This document shows positions 43,511-52,439 of a stretch of DNA of 64,000 nt, in pieces. The stretch spans positions 2,331,481 to 2,395,480 of the forward strand of contig NZ_ADVG01000001.1 in assembly GCF_000178855.1 (NCBI RefSeq), in the 5' to 3' direction. A program made the position numbers and the translations under genes. Within the stretch, counting starts at the first letter, position 1. Each line of letters begins with the position of its first letter. The stretch comes from Ktedonobacter racemifer DSM 44963. GTDB taxonomy: Bacteria; Chloroflexota; Ktedonobacteria; Ktedonobacterales; Ktedonobacteraceae. The notes under the pieces are model-generated. The model was not told the origin of the DNA, did no database searches, and worked only from the letters and a program-made list of their open reading frames with translations.

Positions 43511-44860
43511 TCAACACGAACAAAGGAGGAGACATCGGCAAGGAGTTGGAGTGGGGGTTGGAACTGATGTCGGCCTGGGCGTTGGCTTGGGTTGGGATGG
43601 TGGTGATGGCGCCACAGTAGGCGATGGTGCCACGGTAGGCGATGGTGCCACGGTAGGCGGCGCTACCGTAGGTGATGGTGTAGCCTGAGTAGCGGTCACA
43701 GTTGGTTGAAGGGTAGGTGTCACCTGTGCTGCTGTCGTTGTAGCTGAGCCTGCTGACGGAGTCGGTATTCCTTGCTGATAGCTCTGCTTTGATACGCCTG
43801 ACGAGAGAAGCAAGCGAGGCAGAACTCCCATACCCAGGAGCAGGAAACATGCCAGAACAAGGGCTACCCCCACCCCTATTGCGACTCTTTTTCTGCTTTG
43901 AGGAGGTGAAGGAGTAGGTGTTCTCCCCAAAGCGGGACGTTTTGCCGTGACTTCACTCTCTGAGGACGCAAGACTCTTGCCATCCAAGCTCATGGATGGA
44001 GTCTGAGACACATTTCCAGTTGAGGATGACACCGTCGCCAATGGGAATGTGGTCATGATCCTATCCCAAGAAGAAGCCGTGAGTGCTTCGAGAAAAGCTT
44101 GAATGCTCTCATGACGTTCAAGCGGGTCTTTTGCCAATGCTTTGAGCACCGCTACATCGACATGCTGAGGGAGTTCTGGGACAATGTGAGTGAGCGGGGT
44201 GGGAGACTTCGAAGTCTCTTCTGTCGTTGAGTCTCCAGGAGGAAAAGGGGATTGACCGGTCAGCAGTTCGTAAGCCAGATATCCAAGTGCATATTGATCG
44301 CTCTGCTTGCTATAGATACCTTCAAACTGTTCGGGCGGCACAGAATGCACATGCAAGAGATCAATCCGAGAGGTAGATAAATACGTTTCTATGAGACTCA
44401 AAGGCGTAAAGTCAGCCAGTAGTGCCTCTTCCTGGATATTGAAAAAAATATTTTCGGGTTTGATGTTTGCATGCATGATATTTTGCGTATGAGCATATGC
44501 AAGAGCCTGTCCCACTCGTACAAGCGTAGCGACTGCTTTATCAAAAGGGAAAGGATCAGGAGTGAAGGCCATCATACGATGACGTAATGAGTTCCCAGAT
44601 GCATATGCGCTTATCAAATACGGGCGCTCTTCATCGATCCCAGCTTCGAGAAGAGGGAGAATAAAGGGATGGCGCAATTGGGAGATCTGGTCGATTTCAT
44701 TCTGGAAACGTTCTTGCTCAACGTTGGAATCAAGAGCGTGAAAGAACTTAATAATGACCTTTTCATTAGGATCGGTAATGGACTGGGCGAGGTAGAGAGT
44801 ACTCGCTGTCTTCCTGGCAAGTGCTGTCACAAGTTGATACGCATGAAATATTTGATCCAT
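43511..44860 (-). CDS. kinase-fold protein lacking catalytic residues (predicted pseudokinase)
   Basis: 449 residues. The fold matches PknB kinases (Lys38 in VIIKFF, Glu55, PPEQFEG, DQYALGYLAYELLTG). However, the Gly loop is lost (ALARKTAST), HRD is HAN (130-132, Asp to Asn) and DFG is DFT (150-152). The catalytic Asp is therefore absent, so phosphotransfer is unlikely. A membrane segment (VAIGVGVALVLACFLLLGMG) and a Thr/Pro/Val repeat tail follow. It may be a scaffold or a regulator of the active kinase next door. Confidence 0.85.
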   Translation of the reverse strand: MDQIFHAYQLVTALARKTASTLYLAQSITDPNEKVIIKFFHALDSNVEQERFQNEIDQISQLRHPFILPLLEAGIDEERPYLISAYASGNSLRHRMMAFTPDPFPFDKAVATLVRVGQALAYAHTQNIMHANIKPENIFFNIQEEALLADFTPLSLIETYLSTSRIDLLHVHSVPPEQFEGIYSKQSDQYALGYLAYELLTGQSPFPPGDSTTEETSKSPTPLTHIVPELPQHVDVAVLKALAKDPLERHESIQAFLEALTASSWDRIMTTFPLATVSSSTGNVSQTPSMSLDGKSLASSESEVTAKRPALGRTPTPSPPQSRKRVAIGVGVALVLACFLLLGMGVLPRLLLSSGVSKQSYQQGIPTPSAGSATTTAAQVTPTLQPTVTATQATPSPTVAPPTVAPSPTVAPSPTVAPSPPSQPKPTPRPTSVPTPTPTPCRCLLLCSC

Positions 44861-45574
44861 CTAGCAAAACCTCATCATACTAACGTGGTCCGAAATAAAA
44901 GCTCGTCTCAGGACGAAGAGGGCATGGAGTACATTCATTCGCCAGCAAGCAAAACATGAGAATATGTTCATAAAATTGTACAGATAAAATATAGCATATA
45001 CGATTGCTTTCACGATGCAAGGGTAACCAAATAGTACTGATGAGAAGAGGTATAGTAGTATCTACTTTAGTAGATTTCTTGGTCTTGCCCCAGACAAGGG
45101 CAACAGGTATCGTCAACTTATTTGCAGAGATAAATATATTGGTGAACCAGAACAAAGTGAGATGTTGAAGTTTGGGGAGAGGTTGGAATGGTGAGAGATC
45201 TCGGCCCGATTATTGAGTCCTTTGTGTTGCCGGTGCTCCACCCCAGGCAAGATTCTGCGTTTCGTCGCACCGTAACTTCTGAGTTATCAGTAATAATCAC
45301 GCGGGACAACGTGCAATCCCTTGAGGCGTTTGCAGAAAAATCGCCTGGCTGCCTTGGCATTGCATAGGCCATCCAACAGCGCGATGGTGAGCGCGGTCAG
45401 GGCTCGCGGGCCCTGACTGCACTCACCAGACAAGATATCACTCACGTCCTGGAAGGCGAGCCAGTCCGTGAGTAATCTTCACACTTTTCAGCTTCTTGTG
45501 GTATTGCGGAGAAATGTAAAAAAGAAAATCAAAGTAGCGATACATAAAATGGCAGGAACTATATACTGCAGTGG
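44861..45574. other. intergenic region with an IS remnant
   Basis: No protein gene is recognised. From 45105 it contains the second copy of the shared IS end described separately. Confidence 0.4.
45105..45480 (+). mobile_element. decayed IS remnant, copy 2 of a shared end
   Basis: It starts GGTATCGTCAACTTATTT, like the copies at 7939 and 57496. About 65 bases on comes the G-rich block GAGAGGTTGGAATGGTG. The rest matches the copy-3 tail only in short stretches (TATCAGTAATAATCACGCG against TATCAGTGATGATGACGCG). Confidence 0.4.
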
Positions 45575-45664
45575 CTAATTCAGAAAAAGGAAAAAGAAGC
45601 AAGCCAGAACGAGCCACAAAATGGCTGCGATAAAACATAATCGGCGTTGAGCTACTCTATTCAT
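45575..45664 (-). CDS. 29-residue single-span membrane peptide
   Basis: ATG at 45662-45664 with a perfect AGGAGG and 8-base spacer. It reads MNRVAQRRLC then FIAAILWLVLACFFFLFLN: a basic start and one hydrophobic helix. This is the form of small membrane regulators or type I toxins. No partner RNA is identified. Confidence 0.5.
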   Translation of the reverse strand: MNRVAQRRLCFIAAILWLVLACFFFLFLN

Positions 45665-45719
45665 ATATGTTGCCTCCTGATAGTGGGAAGATGAATATTG
45701 TTTTTCTTCATCTCCGCAC

Positions 45720-45850
45720 AGCGAGAAGAGGCGATCAAGCTCTTGCAGCAGCCCGAGTTGTCCATTAGGAAGGTCGCAAGTAGGCTTGGCACCTCGCGGG
45801 GAACGATCCAGCGGTTGGTTGAGCAGGAAGGCATCGAGCGGCAGCCGAAT
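45720..45850 (+). pseudogene. HTH-type transposase fragment, copy 1
   Basis: It codes IRKVASRLGTSRGTIQRLVE then QEGIERQ. The same DNA stretch, about 85 bases, recurs at 56440. It ends at the terminator hairpin at 45867. Confidence 0.55.
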
Positions 45851-45866
45851 GACCATGCGCTCAGAG

Positions 45867-45921
45867 GAGCAGACAGCGAGAGGGCGAGGCAGCATTTGCC
45901 TCGCCCTCTCGCTGTCTGCTC
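45867..45921. terminator. perfect 25-bp stem-loop behind the peptide-binding protein gene
   Basis: Arms 45867-45891 and 45897-45921 are exact complements with loop GCATT. Stem core: ACAGCGAGAGGGCGAGGCA. It lies about 27 bases past the stop of the minus-strand gene. Confidence 0.8.
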
Positions 45922-45947
45922 AGGCTACTGAATCGGGTACAACTCCG

Positions 45948-47708
45948 CTATTGATATTGACTGGTATTGGCACAAGGAGTCGCTGTTGAGATGTAGATGT
46001 TTCCCCAGTCAGCGGGAGGAATCATATTCTGGGCATTATCAACAATACCAACGACGCAAGATTTACGTGCCAAAACATTCGTGTTCTGGTAAATTGGAAT
46101 CCAGGCAACATCGTTGATCAGTGCTTGCTCCGCTTGATTGTATTGTTTGAGACGCTCGGTCGGATTTTGATTGACGTCAGCTTGCTCCAGGAGGCGTTGA
46201 TTCGCCTGCTGTTGAATGGCATTTGACGTATGGTTCTGCCCGTAGTTCCCGGCATTCTTGGGCGAAGCCTGATCGAACAGCAGAGTCAACCAGTTTTGAG
46301 GATCTGGATAGTCCGCACTCCAATCCAATGTGTGCAACTGGAGACCATTGGGATTATTGACCGTGGCGCTGCGTTCAGCGTATAGACGCGTGAGTTCAAT
46401 GTCATCAATCTTGACATTGACCCCTAGTGCGGACTTCCACATCTGCTGGAGCGCGGAGTACTCATTTCTCTTGTCCACAGATCCTTGTGAGGCCGTGGTG
46501 AATGTGATGGGAGGAAGGTCAGCCAGGGTCAGGCCTTCTTCTTTTAAGCCCTGGTTAAACAACTGCCTGGCAAGCTGAACATCGCTATTTGTACCTTTAT
46601 GGGTTTGTGGTCCTGTCAAGTTGGCATTATAGCCAGGCATTCCGGATGGAACGATATGATTCGTCGGAATGACCATATCGTGAAAGATATTATGAGCGAT
46701 GGCATCTTTATTGATTGCCAGATCGAAAGCTTGACGTATCTTGATATTGTCAAACGGCTTTGCCAGGTAGTTCAGGCTCACGTAATAGACATCTAGCAAG
46801 GGCTGCTGGTGGAACTGTGTTCCAAGCTGAGATCTGGCGTTCGCAATCTGCACCGAGGGGATGGGAGATGAATCAACCTGGTTGCTCTGATACAGCTTAT
46901 ACGTCGTATCGCCCTCGCTGACGAACGGCATAACGACCTTTTTGAGCTGGGGTTTGGGACCAAAGTACTTTGGATTGGGGACGAAATCGATCTCTTTGTT
47001 GTGAATATACTGCGAGACCATCCAGGGTCCGGATCCTCCAATACCCTCATTCAGATGATCACTGAAATTGTTGCCATACTTATCGATCAGACTCTTTTCC
47101 ACGACAAATGAGCACTGGTAGGTCAGCGTTTGGAGAAAATACGCGGCTGGTTTGCTGGTCTTGATAATGATCGTCTGCTTGTCAGGCGTCAGCAAACTAT
47201 CACCTATCAGAGTTTTGATCTCGCCATGGTTGCGCCGCGCCGCATCTTTGATTAAGCCGAGATATGCGGGCGAGACGCTGGACTTCAGCGTCGGCTCAAG
47301 GGCGCGATCAATGCTATAGGCAACTTCCGCCGAAGTGAGGGGCTGCCCATCGCTAAATGTGAGGTTTGGTTTCAACTTGAACGTCCAGGTAGTACCATCT
47401 GGCGCCACACTATAAGAGGAGGCAAGTTCCCCCTGCACCTGGAGTTTGTTATTAAGCTGTACCAGCCCTGAATACAGCATGTTGTCAACGTTTAGGGCCG
47501 GAATTTCATTCGCGAGCGCGGGATCAAGGGTCTGAATATCCGAGTAGCCACTGATTGGCTGCACCAAGATTTGCTGATTCGCCGCGGCCTTGCTGATATT
47601 CGTCGCGACGTTGGTATTGCCGCCACAGGCTGTCAGCAGGAGAGCGGCGACAAGACCCAACAAAATGAGTGGTGGCAGCATAAGTAGGCGTTTTCTGTGA
47701 GAATACAT
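45948..47708 (-). CDS. peptide/oligosaccharide ABC transporter binding lipoprotein (family 5)
   Basis: 586 residues with a lipoprotein signal ending LLLTACGG. The family 5 (OppA/DppA) blocks are present: DPALANEIPALNV, WTFKLKPNLTFSDGQPLTSAEVAYS, IRQAFDLAINKDAI, DWSADYPDPQNW. It captures peptides or similar ligands outside the cell. No permease or ATPase genes adjoin it, so it must work with components coded elsewhere. Confidence 0.9.
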   Translation of the reverse strand: MYSHRKRLLMLPPLILLGLVAALLLTACGGNTNVATNISKAAANQQILVQPISGYSDIQTLDPALANEIPALNVDNMLYSGLVQLNNKLQVQGELASSYSVAPDGTTWTFKLKPNLTFSDGQPLTSAEVAYSIDRALEPTLKSSVSPAYLGLIKDAARRNHGEIKTLIGDSLLTPDKQTIIIKTSKPAAYFLQTLTYQCSFVVEKSLIDKYGNNFSDHLNEGIGGSGPWMVSQYIHNKEIDFVPNPKYFGPKPQLKKVVMPFVSEGDTTYKLYQSNQVDSSPIPSVQIANARSQLGTQFHQQPLLDVYYVSLNYLAKPFDNIKIRQAFDLAINKDAIAHNIFHDMVIPTNHIVPSGMPGYNANLTGPQTHKGTNSDVQLARQLFNQGLKEEGLTLADLPPITFTTASQGSVDKRNEYSALQQMWKSALGVNVKIDDIELTRLYAERSATVNNPNGLQLHTLDWSADYPDPQNWLTLLFDQASPKNAGNYGQNHTSNAIQQQANQRLLEQADVNQNPTERLKQYNQAEQALINDVAWIPIYQNTNVLARKSCVVGIVDNAQNMIPPADWGNIYISTATPCANTSQYQ

Positions 47709-48072
47709 AGAGACATCCTTCTAATGAATTGGGAGCCAAAAGGACACACCTTCATGGTGTTACATGGCGGTTGTCGAAAGGAGCAGGAGTATGTGGTACG
47801 TATGCTCACTTGCGCCCAACTACCACATGTCTCCTCATTGAGAATGACAAGAAACAGGCCCACTTCCCGTTACGAGCAGGTATCGAAAGCGATTCTACAG
47901 CACCATCAGAAACCAGACTGAGAAGCACGGCAACGCCGCTTGCCTGTCTATAATTAACATAGCCATTCGACAGAATATTCCCGTTACGTTGCCAGGCAAA
48001 TGTGTACAACCTTTGTTTCCGCATTGATATCAACCTGAAGAGCGGTATGAAATGATCACGATTCTCTTGGAG
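47709..48072. other. gap upstream of the peptide-binding protein
   Basis: 364 bases holding the promoter region of the minus-strand gene. No RNA or protein gene is recognised. Confidence 0.4.
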
Positions 48073-48275
48073 CCAGGGGGTTCAATTATGACACTGAATC
48101 TAAAATGATTGCCGCACTCAAACCACGCCCGGCATTCCTGTCCATTTTCCGTATGCGTAAAGGAGTTTTTGAACACAAAGAAACCAGTGAATTGCTACAA
48201 GCAGCTCACTGGTCGCAACGGAACCGACGAGCGACGAACCACCGGTCGCACCTGGCGTTGATCCCCATTGAGAAG
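48073..48275. repeat. dispersed repeat, copy 1
   Basis: About 200 bases closely matching 57001-57204 (for example TTTTTGAACACAAAGAAACC and GATCCCCATTGA are identical). Each copy carries an open frame beginning MIAALKPRPAFL, which I do not recognise. The repeat overlaps the 3' end of the PAS gene on the other strand. Confidence 0.7.
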
Positions 48276-48791
48276 CAGGACAGACGACCACCAGGGAACA
48301 GCGGTGAGCGGTTTGCCAATCACCTCCTCGAGCTGGACCTGCGCGTCCGTCAAGGGTCGCTGACTGATCTCCAGAATCAGTCCCTCGGGTGTCAACACTG
48401 CGACATGCTCAGCACTGTGTTCAAGGAGATCCCGATACCGCTGTTCACTTTGGCAAAGGGCATCCTGGCACTGCGCTGGTTCCGTGTTTTCCTGGAACCA
48501 GACCGCGAGGCCCACTCCGGTGGGCGAGATCTGTGCATGGAACCAGGTCTGGGTCACCGGGGAACGATAGTCCACGTCGGTCAGCTTCCGCGTCTGCCTG
48601 GCCTTGAGCACCGCCTGATAGAGCGCGGTGCTCACCAGGTGGGGAGCGAGGCACCAGAAGCAGTTTCCAACAAGCGCCTCTTGTGTGGTGCCGAGCATGG
48701 TCTGCGCGCTGGCATTAGCATACACTATGGTCGCGTCGTCATCAATGACAAACAAGGCACCAGGAAGCGCCTCCAGAAGCGCGAGGAGCAT
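48195..48791 (-). pseudogene. PAS-domain sensor, truncated
   Basis: 198 codons with a complete PAS domain (residues 1-105: ALPGALFVIDDDATIVYANA) and the start of a second (SEQRYRDLLEHSAEHVAVLT). Where a kinase or further signalling domain is expected, the frame runs into the dispersed repeat and stops. It is probably the stump of a sensor kinase or GGDEF-type protein. Confidence 0.65.
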
Positions 48792-48967
48792 CTCATTCCT
48801 GTGTCAAGTGAGATGCTTGGTCTGCGTTGTCTTTATCATCGTGCGGTTAACCTCCCTTGCACGTGTCCCCATCCCTGGTCGCGAAGATGCATACCTGCTC
48901 TAACTTCAAGACGTCTCTTGAAATGATGGGATCTCTTCGAGAAGCACCAATCGAGGAGCAACGTCCC

Positions 48968-50365
48968 CTACGAATCGAGCGTCATAAACAACGAGTTGAG
49001 CCCTTCTGCCAGCGTTGGATGCGTGAAGATGCCGTCTCTTAAGGCGGTGTAGGGGAGGTTCCCCATCATTGCCACCTGGATGATGGTCATGATCTCGCCA
49101 CCTTCCACACCCAGGATGGCGCAGCCCAGGATGTGTTGGGTCTCGGCATCGACGATGGCCTTCATGAAGCCACGCATCTCCCCGGTTTCCAGGGCCCGGG
49201 GCACGGCATTCATGGGCAATTTCGCCACACGGATGGTACGCCCCTGTTTTCTGGCCTCGTTTTCGGTCAGACCAACACGCCCAAGCTGGGGATCGATGAA
49301 GATGGTATGGGGAACCAGACGATCCCGCGTGCTGGCGCTGCCATGCTCCAGTAGATTGGTGCGCAAAATTCGGTAGTCATCGTACGAGACGTGGGTGAAC
49401 GCTGGCCCCCCTTTGACATCCCCCAGCGCGTAGATACCGGAAACGTTCGTTTCCAGTCGCTCATTGACCTGGATGTAGCCCGCCTGGTCCAGGTGGATGC
49501 CAGCCGCTTCGGGGGTGAGCGCTTCCGTGTTGGGGACGCGACCGGTTGCCGCCAGCAGGTGCGAGCCAATAAGCTGTTGTTCGCCTTGAGGCGTGTGTAC
49601 AGTCAACTGCATGCGCCCCTCGCCCAGCGACTCAACTTGTTGCGGCATCGCTCCCGTCAGGACCGTGATCCCCTCCTCGCGCAAAATCTTCGCGACTTCT
49701 TTAGAGACATCTTCATCCTCATTCATCAGCAAGCGTGGACGGGACTGGATGATGGTGACCTGGCTGCCAAAGCGGCGAAACATCTGTCCGAACTCCAGCC
49801 CGATGTATCCGCCACCGAGAATGAACAGGTGCTCGGGGAGCGTGTCCAGTTCAATGATGGTGGTTGAGTTGAGCACAGGGACGCGCTCGGCGCCTTTGAT
49901 CGTGAGTGGCTCTGGTCGGGCACCCGTATCGATCACAATCAGTGGCGCGGTGATCTCCCGCGTCCCGCCGTCCTGGAGAGAGACCTCAAGCGTCTTGGGA
50001 GCGAGGAAATGGGCCTCGCCCAAGAGCAGATCCAGACCGAGCCCTTGCAGCTCTGTCAGACGGCTCTCGTAGTTCAGGCGCGCGCCCTCGACCATGCCTT
50101 GTTTGCGTTGGCGCACGGCCTGCAGATCGACCGAAATGGGGCCCGTGTGAACGCCGTACTCAGCACCACGCCTTGCCTGATAGGCGAGGCGTGCACTGGC
50201 AACCATCGTTTTTGTTGGGGTACAGCCGACGTTCACGCAGACCCCACCCATGTGATCGCGCTCAATCAGCGCCACTTTCCGGCCCGCCCTCGCGAACTCG
50301 ATGGGGAGGAACCTACCGCCCTGACTGGTCCCGATCACAATCACATCATAGTGTGTCGAAGTCAT
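48968..50365 (-). CDS. mercuric-reductase-like FAD/NAD(P) disulfide oxidoreductase
   Basis: 465 residues of the class I pyridine nucleotide-disulfide family. The redox pair is in GGVCVNVGCTPTK, NAD binding is in FILGGGYIGLEFGQMF, and the second FAD site is YALGDVKGGPAFTH. The FAD-binding glycine motif is unusual: GTSQGG instead of GxGxxG. The C-terminal vicinal Cys pair of true MerA and the HMA domain are absent, so the substrate is uncertain (quinone, thiol or reactive chlorine defence are options). Confidence 0.87.
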   Translation of the reverse strand: MTSTHYDVIVIGTSQGGRFLPIEFARAGRKVALIERDHMGGVCVNVGCTPTKTMVASARLAYQARRGAEYGVHTGPISVDLQAVRQRKQGMVEGARLNYESRLTELQGLGLDLLLGEAHFLAPKTLEVSLQDGGTREITAPLIVIDTGARPEPLTIKGAERVPVLNSTTIIELDTLPEHLFILGGGYIGLEFGQMFRRFGSQVTIIQSRPRLLMNEDEDVSKEVAKILREEGITVLTGAMPQQVESLGEGRMQLTVHTPQGEQQLIGSHLLAATGRVPNTEALTPEAAGIHLDQAGYIQVNERLETNVSGIYALGDVKGGPAFTHVSYDDYRILRTNLLEHGSASTRDRLVPHTIFIDPQLGRVGLTENEARKQGRTIRVAKLPMNAVPRALETGEMRGFMKAIVDAETQHILGCAILGVEGGEIMTIIQVAMMGNLPYTALRDGIFTHPTLAEGLNSLFMTLDS

Positions 50366-50404
50366 TTTTGTTCATCTCCTACGAACACGACGCATGCATA
50401 CGAC

Positions 50405-50437
50405 TGCCAGGGGCGGGGAGACGCCCCGCCCCTGGCA
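50405..50437. terminator. GC-rich stem-loop after the crotonase gene
   Basis: A 14-bp perfect stem (TGCCAGGGGCGGGG with CCCCGCCCCTGGCA) and a 5-base loop, between two minus-strand genes. Confidence 0.75.
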
Positions 50438-50446
50438 ACGGCTCTG

Positions 50447-51223
50447 CTACCCCTGAGCCTGGTAAGGGAGATCAGCGGCGGTGAGCCCTTCGAGGGCCAT
50501 CCCAAAGGGCACGCCTTCGGCAATGCGACGGCGCAGACGCTGGTTGAGCGTCTGGCGCTGGAGCCTGCGATACAGATCGGGTTTTGCCGCTAACTTGTGG
50601 GCGATTTCCAGTCCTCGTGCGAGTACCTGCTCATGTGGCAGCACCTCAGTCACGACTCCCCATCGTTCAGCCGTTCGGGCATCGATGGTCTCGCCCGTCC
50701 ACAACAACCATTTGGCCCGCGCTGGACCAGCGACCTCTTCCCAGACCACCTGCAGACCATCGCCAGCGGTAATGCCAAAGGCAGGATGCGGGAAATCACC
50801 ATACGTGGCTCGCTCGGACGCAATGTGCACATCCGCCAGGAGCAGATACTCCGAGTGAACAGTAGCCGGACCGTTGGCGACCCCAATGACTGGCATGGGA
50901 AGATCGACGAGACGCTGGAGGATGTTGATTCCCTCGCGGCGAATTTTCTCCCAATGCGCTGGCTTGAAGATTTCACCAAGACTGGCACCATCGATCGCAT
51001 CCATAAAGGTATCGCCTGTGCCAGTGAGAAGGAGCGCCCGGTTGTCCTGATCGAGCGCGATTTCCTCAAGCGCTTGCGGCAGATCCTCGTGAGTCTGGCC
51101 CGTGAATGTAATGGGACCGCCGTTGGTATGGAAACGCAGCGTCAGGACGCCGTCGTCCGTCCGCTCGAAAGCAAGGTTTTCGTAGTGAGTGAAGTAGCCT
51201 GGAGTGGTTGAATGCGCTGTCAT
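50447..51223 (-). CDS. crotonase-family protein resembling 6-oxocamphor hydrolase
   Basis: 258 residues. It follows the layout of Rhodococcus 6-oxocamphor hydrolase as I recall it: a HTNGG block, THEDL, LLLTGTGDTFM, NGPATVHSEYLLLADVHIASE, FPHPAFGITAGDG and a C-terminal LALEG-like LEGLTAADL. The His and Asp of the FPH...GDG segment, catalytic in that enzyme, are kept. The usual enoyl-CoA hydratase GxxxGGG oxyanion loop is altered. A C-C cleaving (retro-Claisen) hydrolase is plausible. Its partner could be the neighbouring SDR. Confidence 0.8.
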   Translation of the reverse strand: MTAHSTTPGYFTHYENLAFERTDDGVLTLRFHTNGGPITFTGQTHEDLPQALEEIALDQDNRALLLTGTGDTFMDAIDGASLGEIFKPAHWEKIRREGINILQRLVDLPMPVIGVANGPATVHSEYLLLADVHIASERATYGDFPHPAFGITAGDGLQVVWEEVAGPARAKWLLWTGETIDARTAERWGVVTEVLPHEQVLARGLEIAHKLAAKPDLYRRLQRQTLNQRLRRRIAEGVPFGMALEGLTAADLPYQAQG

Positions 51224-51325
51224 TGCTTTTACTTTCTCAAATGTTTCTATCTTACTGCCACCTATCGAGAGAAATGTAGTAATGCACGCTTTCCCCTCCC
51301 GATAGACAAAGAGAAGTGGACGTGT

Positions 51326-52066
51326 TTAGATGGCGATCCGTCCCCCATCAACGGGAAGGGTCGCTCCGTGGACAAAGTCCGCCTCATCACTGGCCAGGTA
51401 CACGGCTGCGGCTGCAATCTCAGCAGCCTGGGCCACCCTCTTGGCAGGCAGGGCAGCAGCTAACTGCTGAAGTCCTTCCGCCATACCTTCTGTTGAGGGC
51501 GTGTACGTCGGGCCTGGAGCGATGGCATTGACATTGACCCCCTTGGGTCCAAGCTCGGTGGCCCAGGCCTTAGTCAACAGCGTCAGTGCCGCTTTCGTTG
51601 AGCCATAGAGCGACATCATTGGCTCCCCCACGTGGGCAACCATGGTCGTGATGTTGATGACCTTGCCTGAACCACGCTCCGCCATCTGCGGCGCTAAGGC
51701 GGCTGTCAGAAAAAATGGCCCTTTCACATTGATCGCATAGGTGGTGTCGAAGGTGGCTTCATCCACCTGCTCTAATGGAGCAAAGGGGAAGATCCCTGCA
51801 TTATTAACCAGAATATCGATCGACCCGAACACGGCTGTTGCCTCTTTGGCTAAGCGGCGCACCCCCTCCACCGATGCCTGATCGGCGGCGAGAAAGGTCG
51901 CCTGACCTCCTTTGGCCCGAATGGCATCCACCACCGCCTGTCCACGCTGCGCGTTTCGACCACTAACTACCACTCGGACCCCTTCCCTGGCAAAAGCTTC
52001 GGCAATCGCTTGTCCAATCCCCGAGGTACTCCCCGTAACCAAAGCCGTTTTTCCCTGTAAGCGCAT
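51326..52066 (-). CDS. short-chain dehydrogenase/reductase
   Basis: 246 residues from the ATG at 52064-52066 (AAAGGAA upstream). Rossmann motif TGSTSGIG, NNAG, the catalytic Tyr/Lys in YGSTKAAL and the PG motif AIAPGPTYTPS. It is an NAD(P)-dependent alcohol/ketone oxidoreductase of the FabG-like classical type; the substrate is unknown. It is the first of three minus-strand redox/hydrolase genes (SDR, crotonase, flavoprotein). A longer in-frame start 50 codons upstream lacks support. Confidence 0.9.
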   Translation of the reverse strand: MRLQGKTALVTGSTSGIGQAIAEAFAREGVRVVVSGRNAQRGQAVVDAIRAKGGQATFLAADQASVEGVRRLAKEATAVFGSIDILVNNAGIFPFAPLEQVDEATFDTTYAINVKGPFFLTAALAPQMAERGSGKVINITTMVAHVGEPMMSLYGSTKAALTLLTKAWATELGPKGVNVNAIAPGPTYTPSTEGMAEGLQQLAAALPAKRVAQAAEIAAAAVYLASDEADFVHGATLPVDGGRIAI

Positions 52067-52439
52067 ATATATTTCCTTTTCTAGCGTCTGTTTCTCGTCA
52101 CGCATTGAACGACGCAGTCCCGCAAATCGGACTCTACGGTCCATTGCACCGTGAGGCAGGATTTTTGCTGGCTTCCTGCGCCCCCAACACGCTGTCTGCT
52201 CGACGTGTAATTGCACATTTGCTATGATGATAGAGACAAATCGTCAAAGGGAGGACCTGCAAGCACGTGAGAGGTCAAGAGGCCCTCAGCCATCAGTGTG
52301 GACCTGCATAGAGCACATCCGACACGACTCAGTATACTGGCAGAGGCCGAGGAAAGCAGTACTCACCGGGTCGCATTTCGCGTCCCATTTCACGTCCCAT
52401 GTCAGTAGCCTCCTGCAGTCCGTTCAAAGGAGTCTACTC

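Noticed and set aside
43446..43688. An 80-codon frame with GGAGG and ATG, Gly/Val/Asp-rich.
   Set aside because: Its ribosome site is one arm of the terminator hairpin at 43435, and the frame is the antisense of the Thr/Pro/Val repeat tail of the pseudokinase gene.
45173..45372. Frames on both strands of the region after the pseudokinase gene as a possible gene.
   Set aside because: No ribosome site or family resemblance; the sequence is better explained as the body of a decayed IS.
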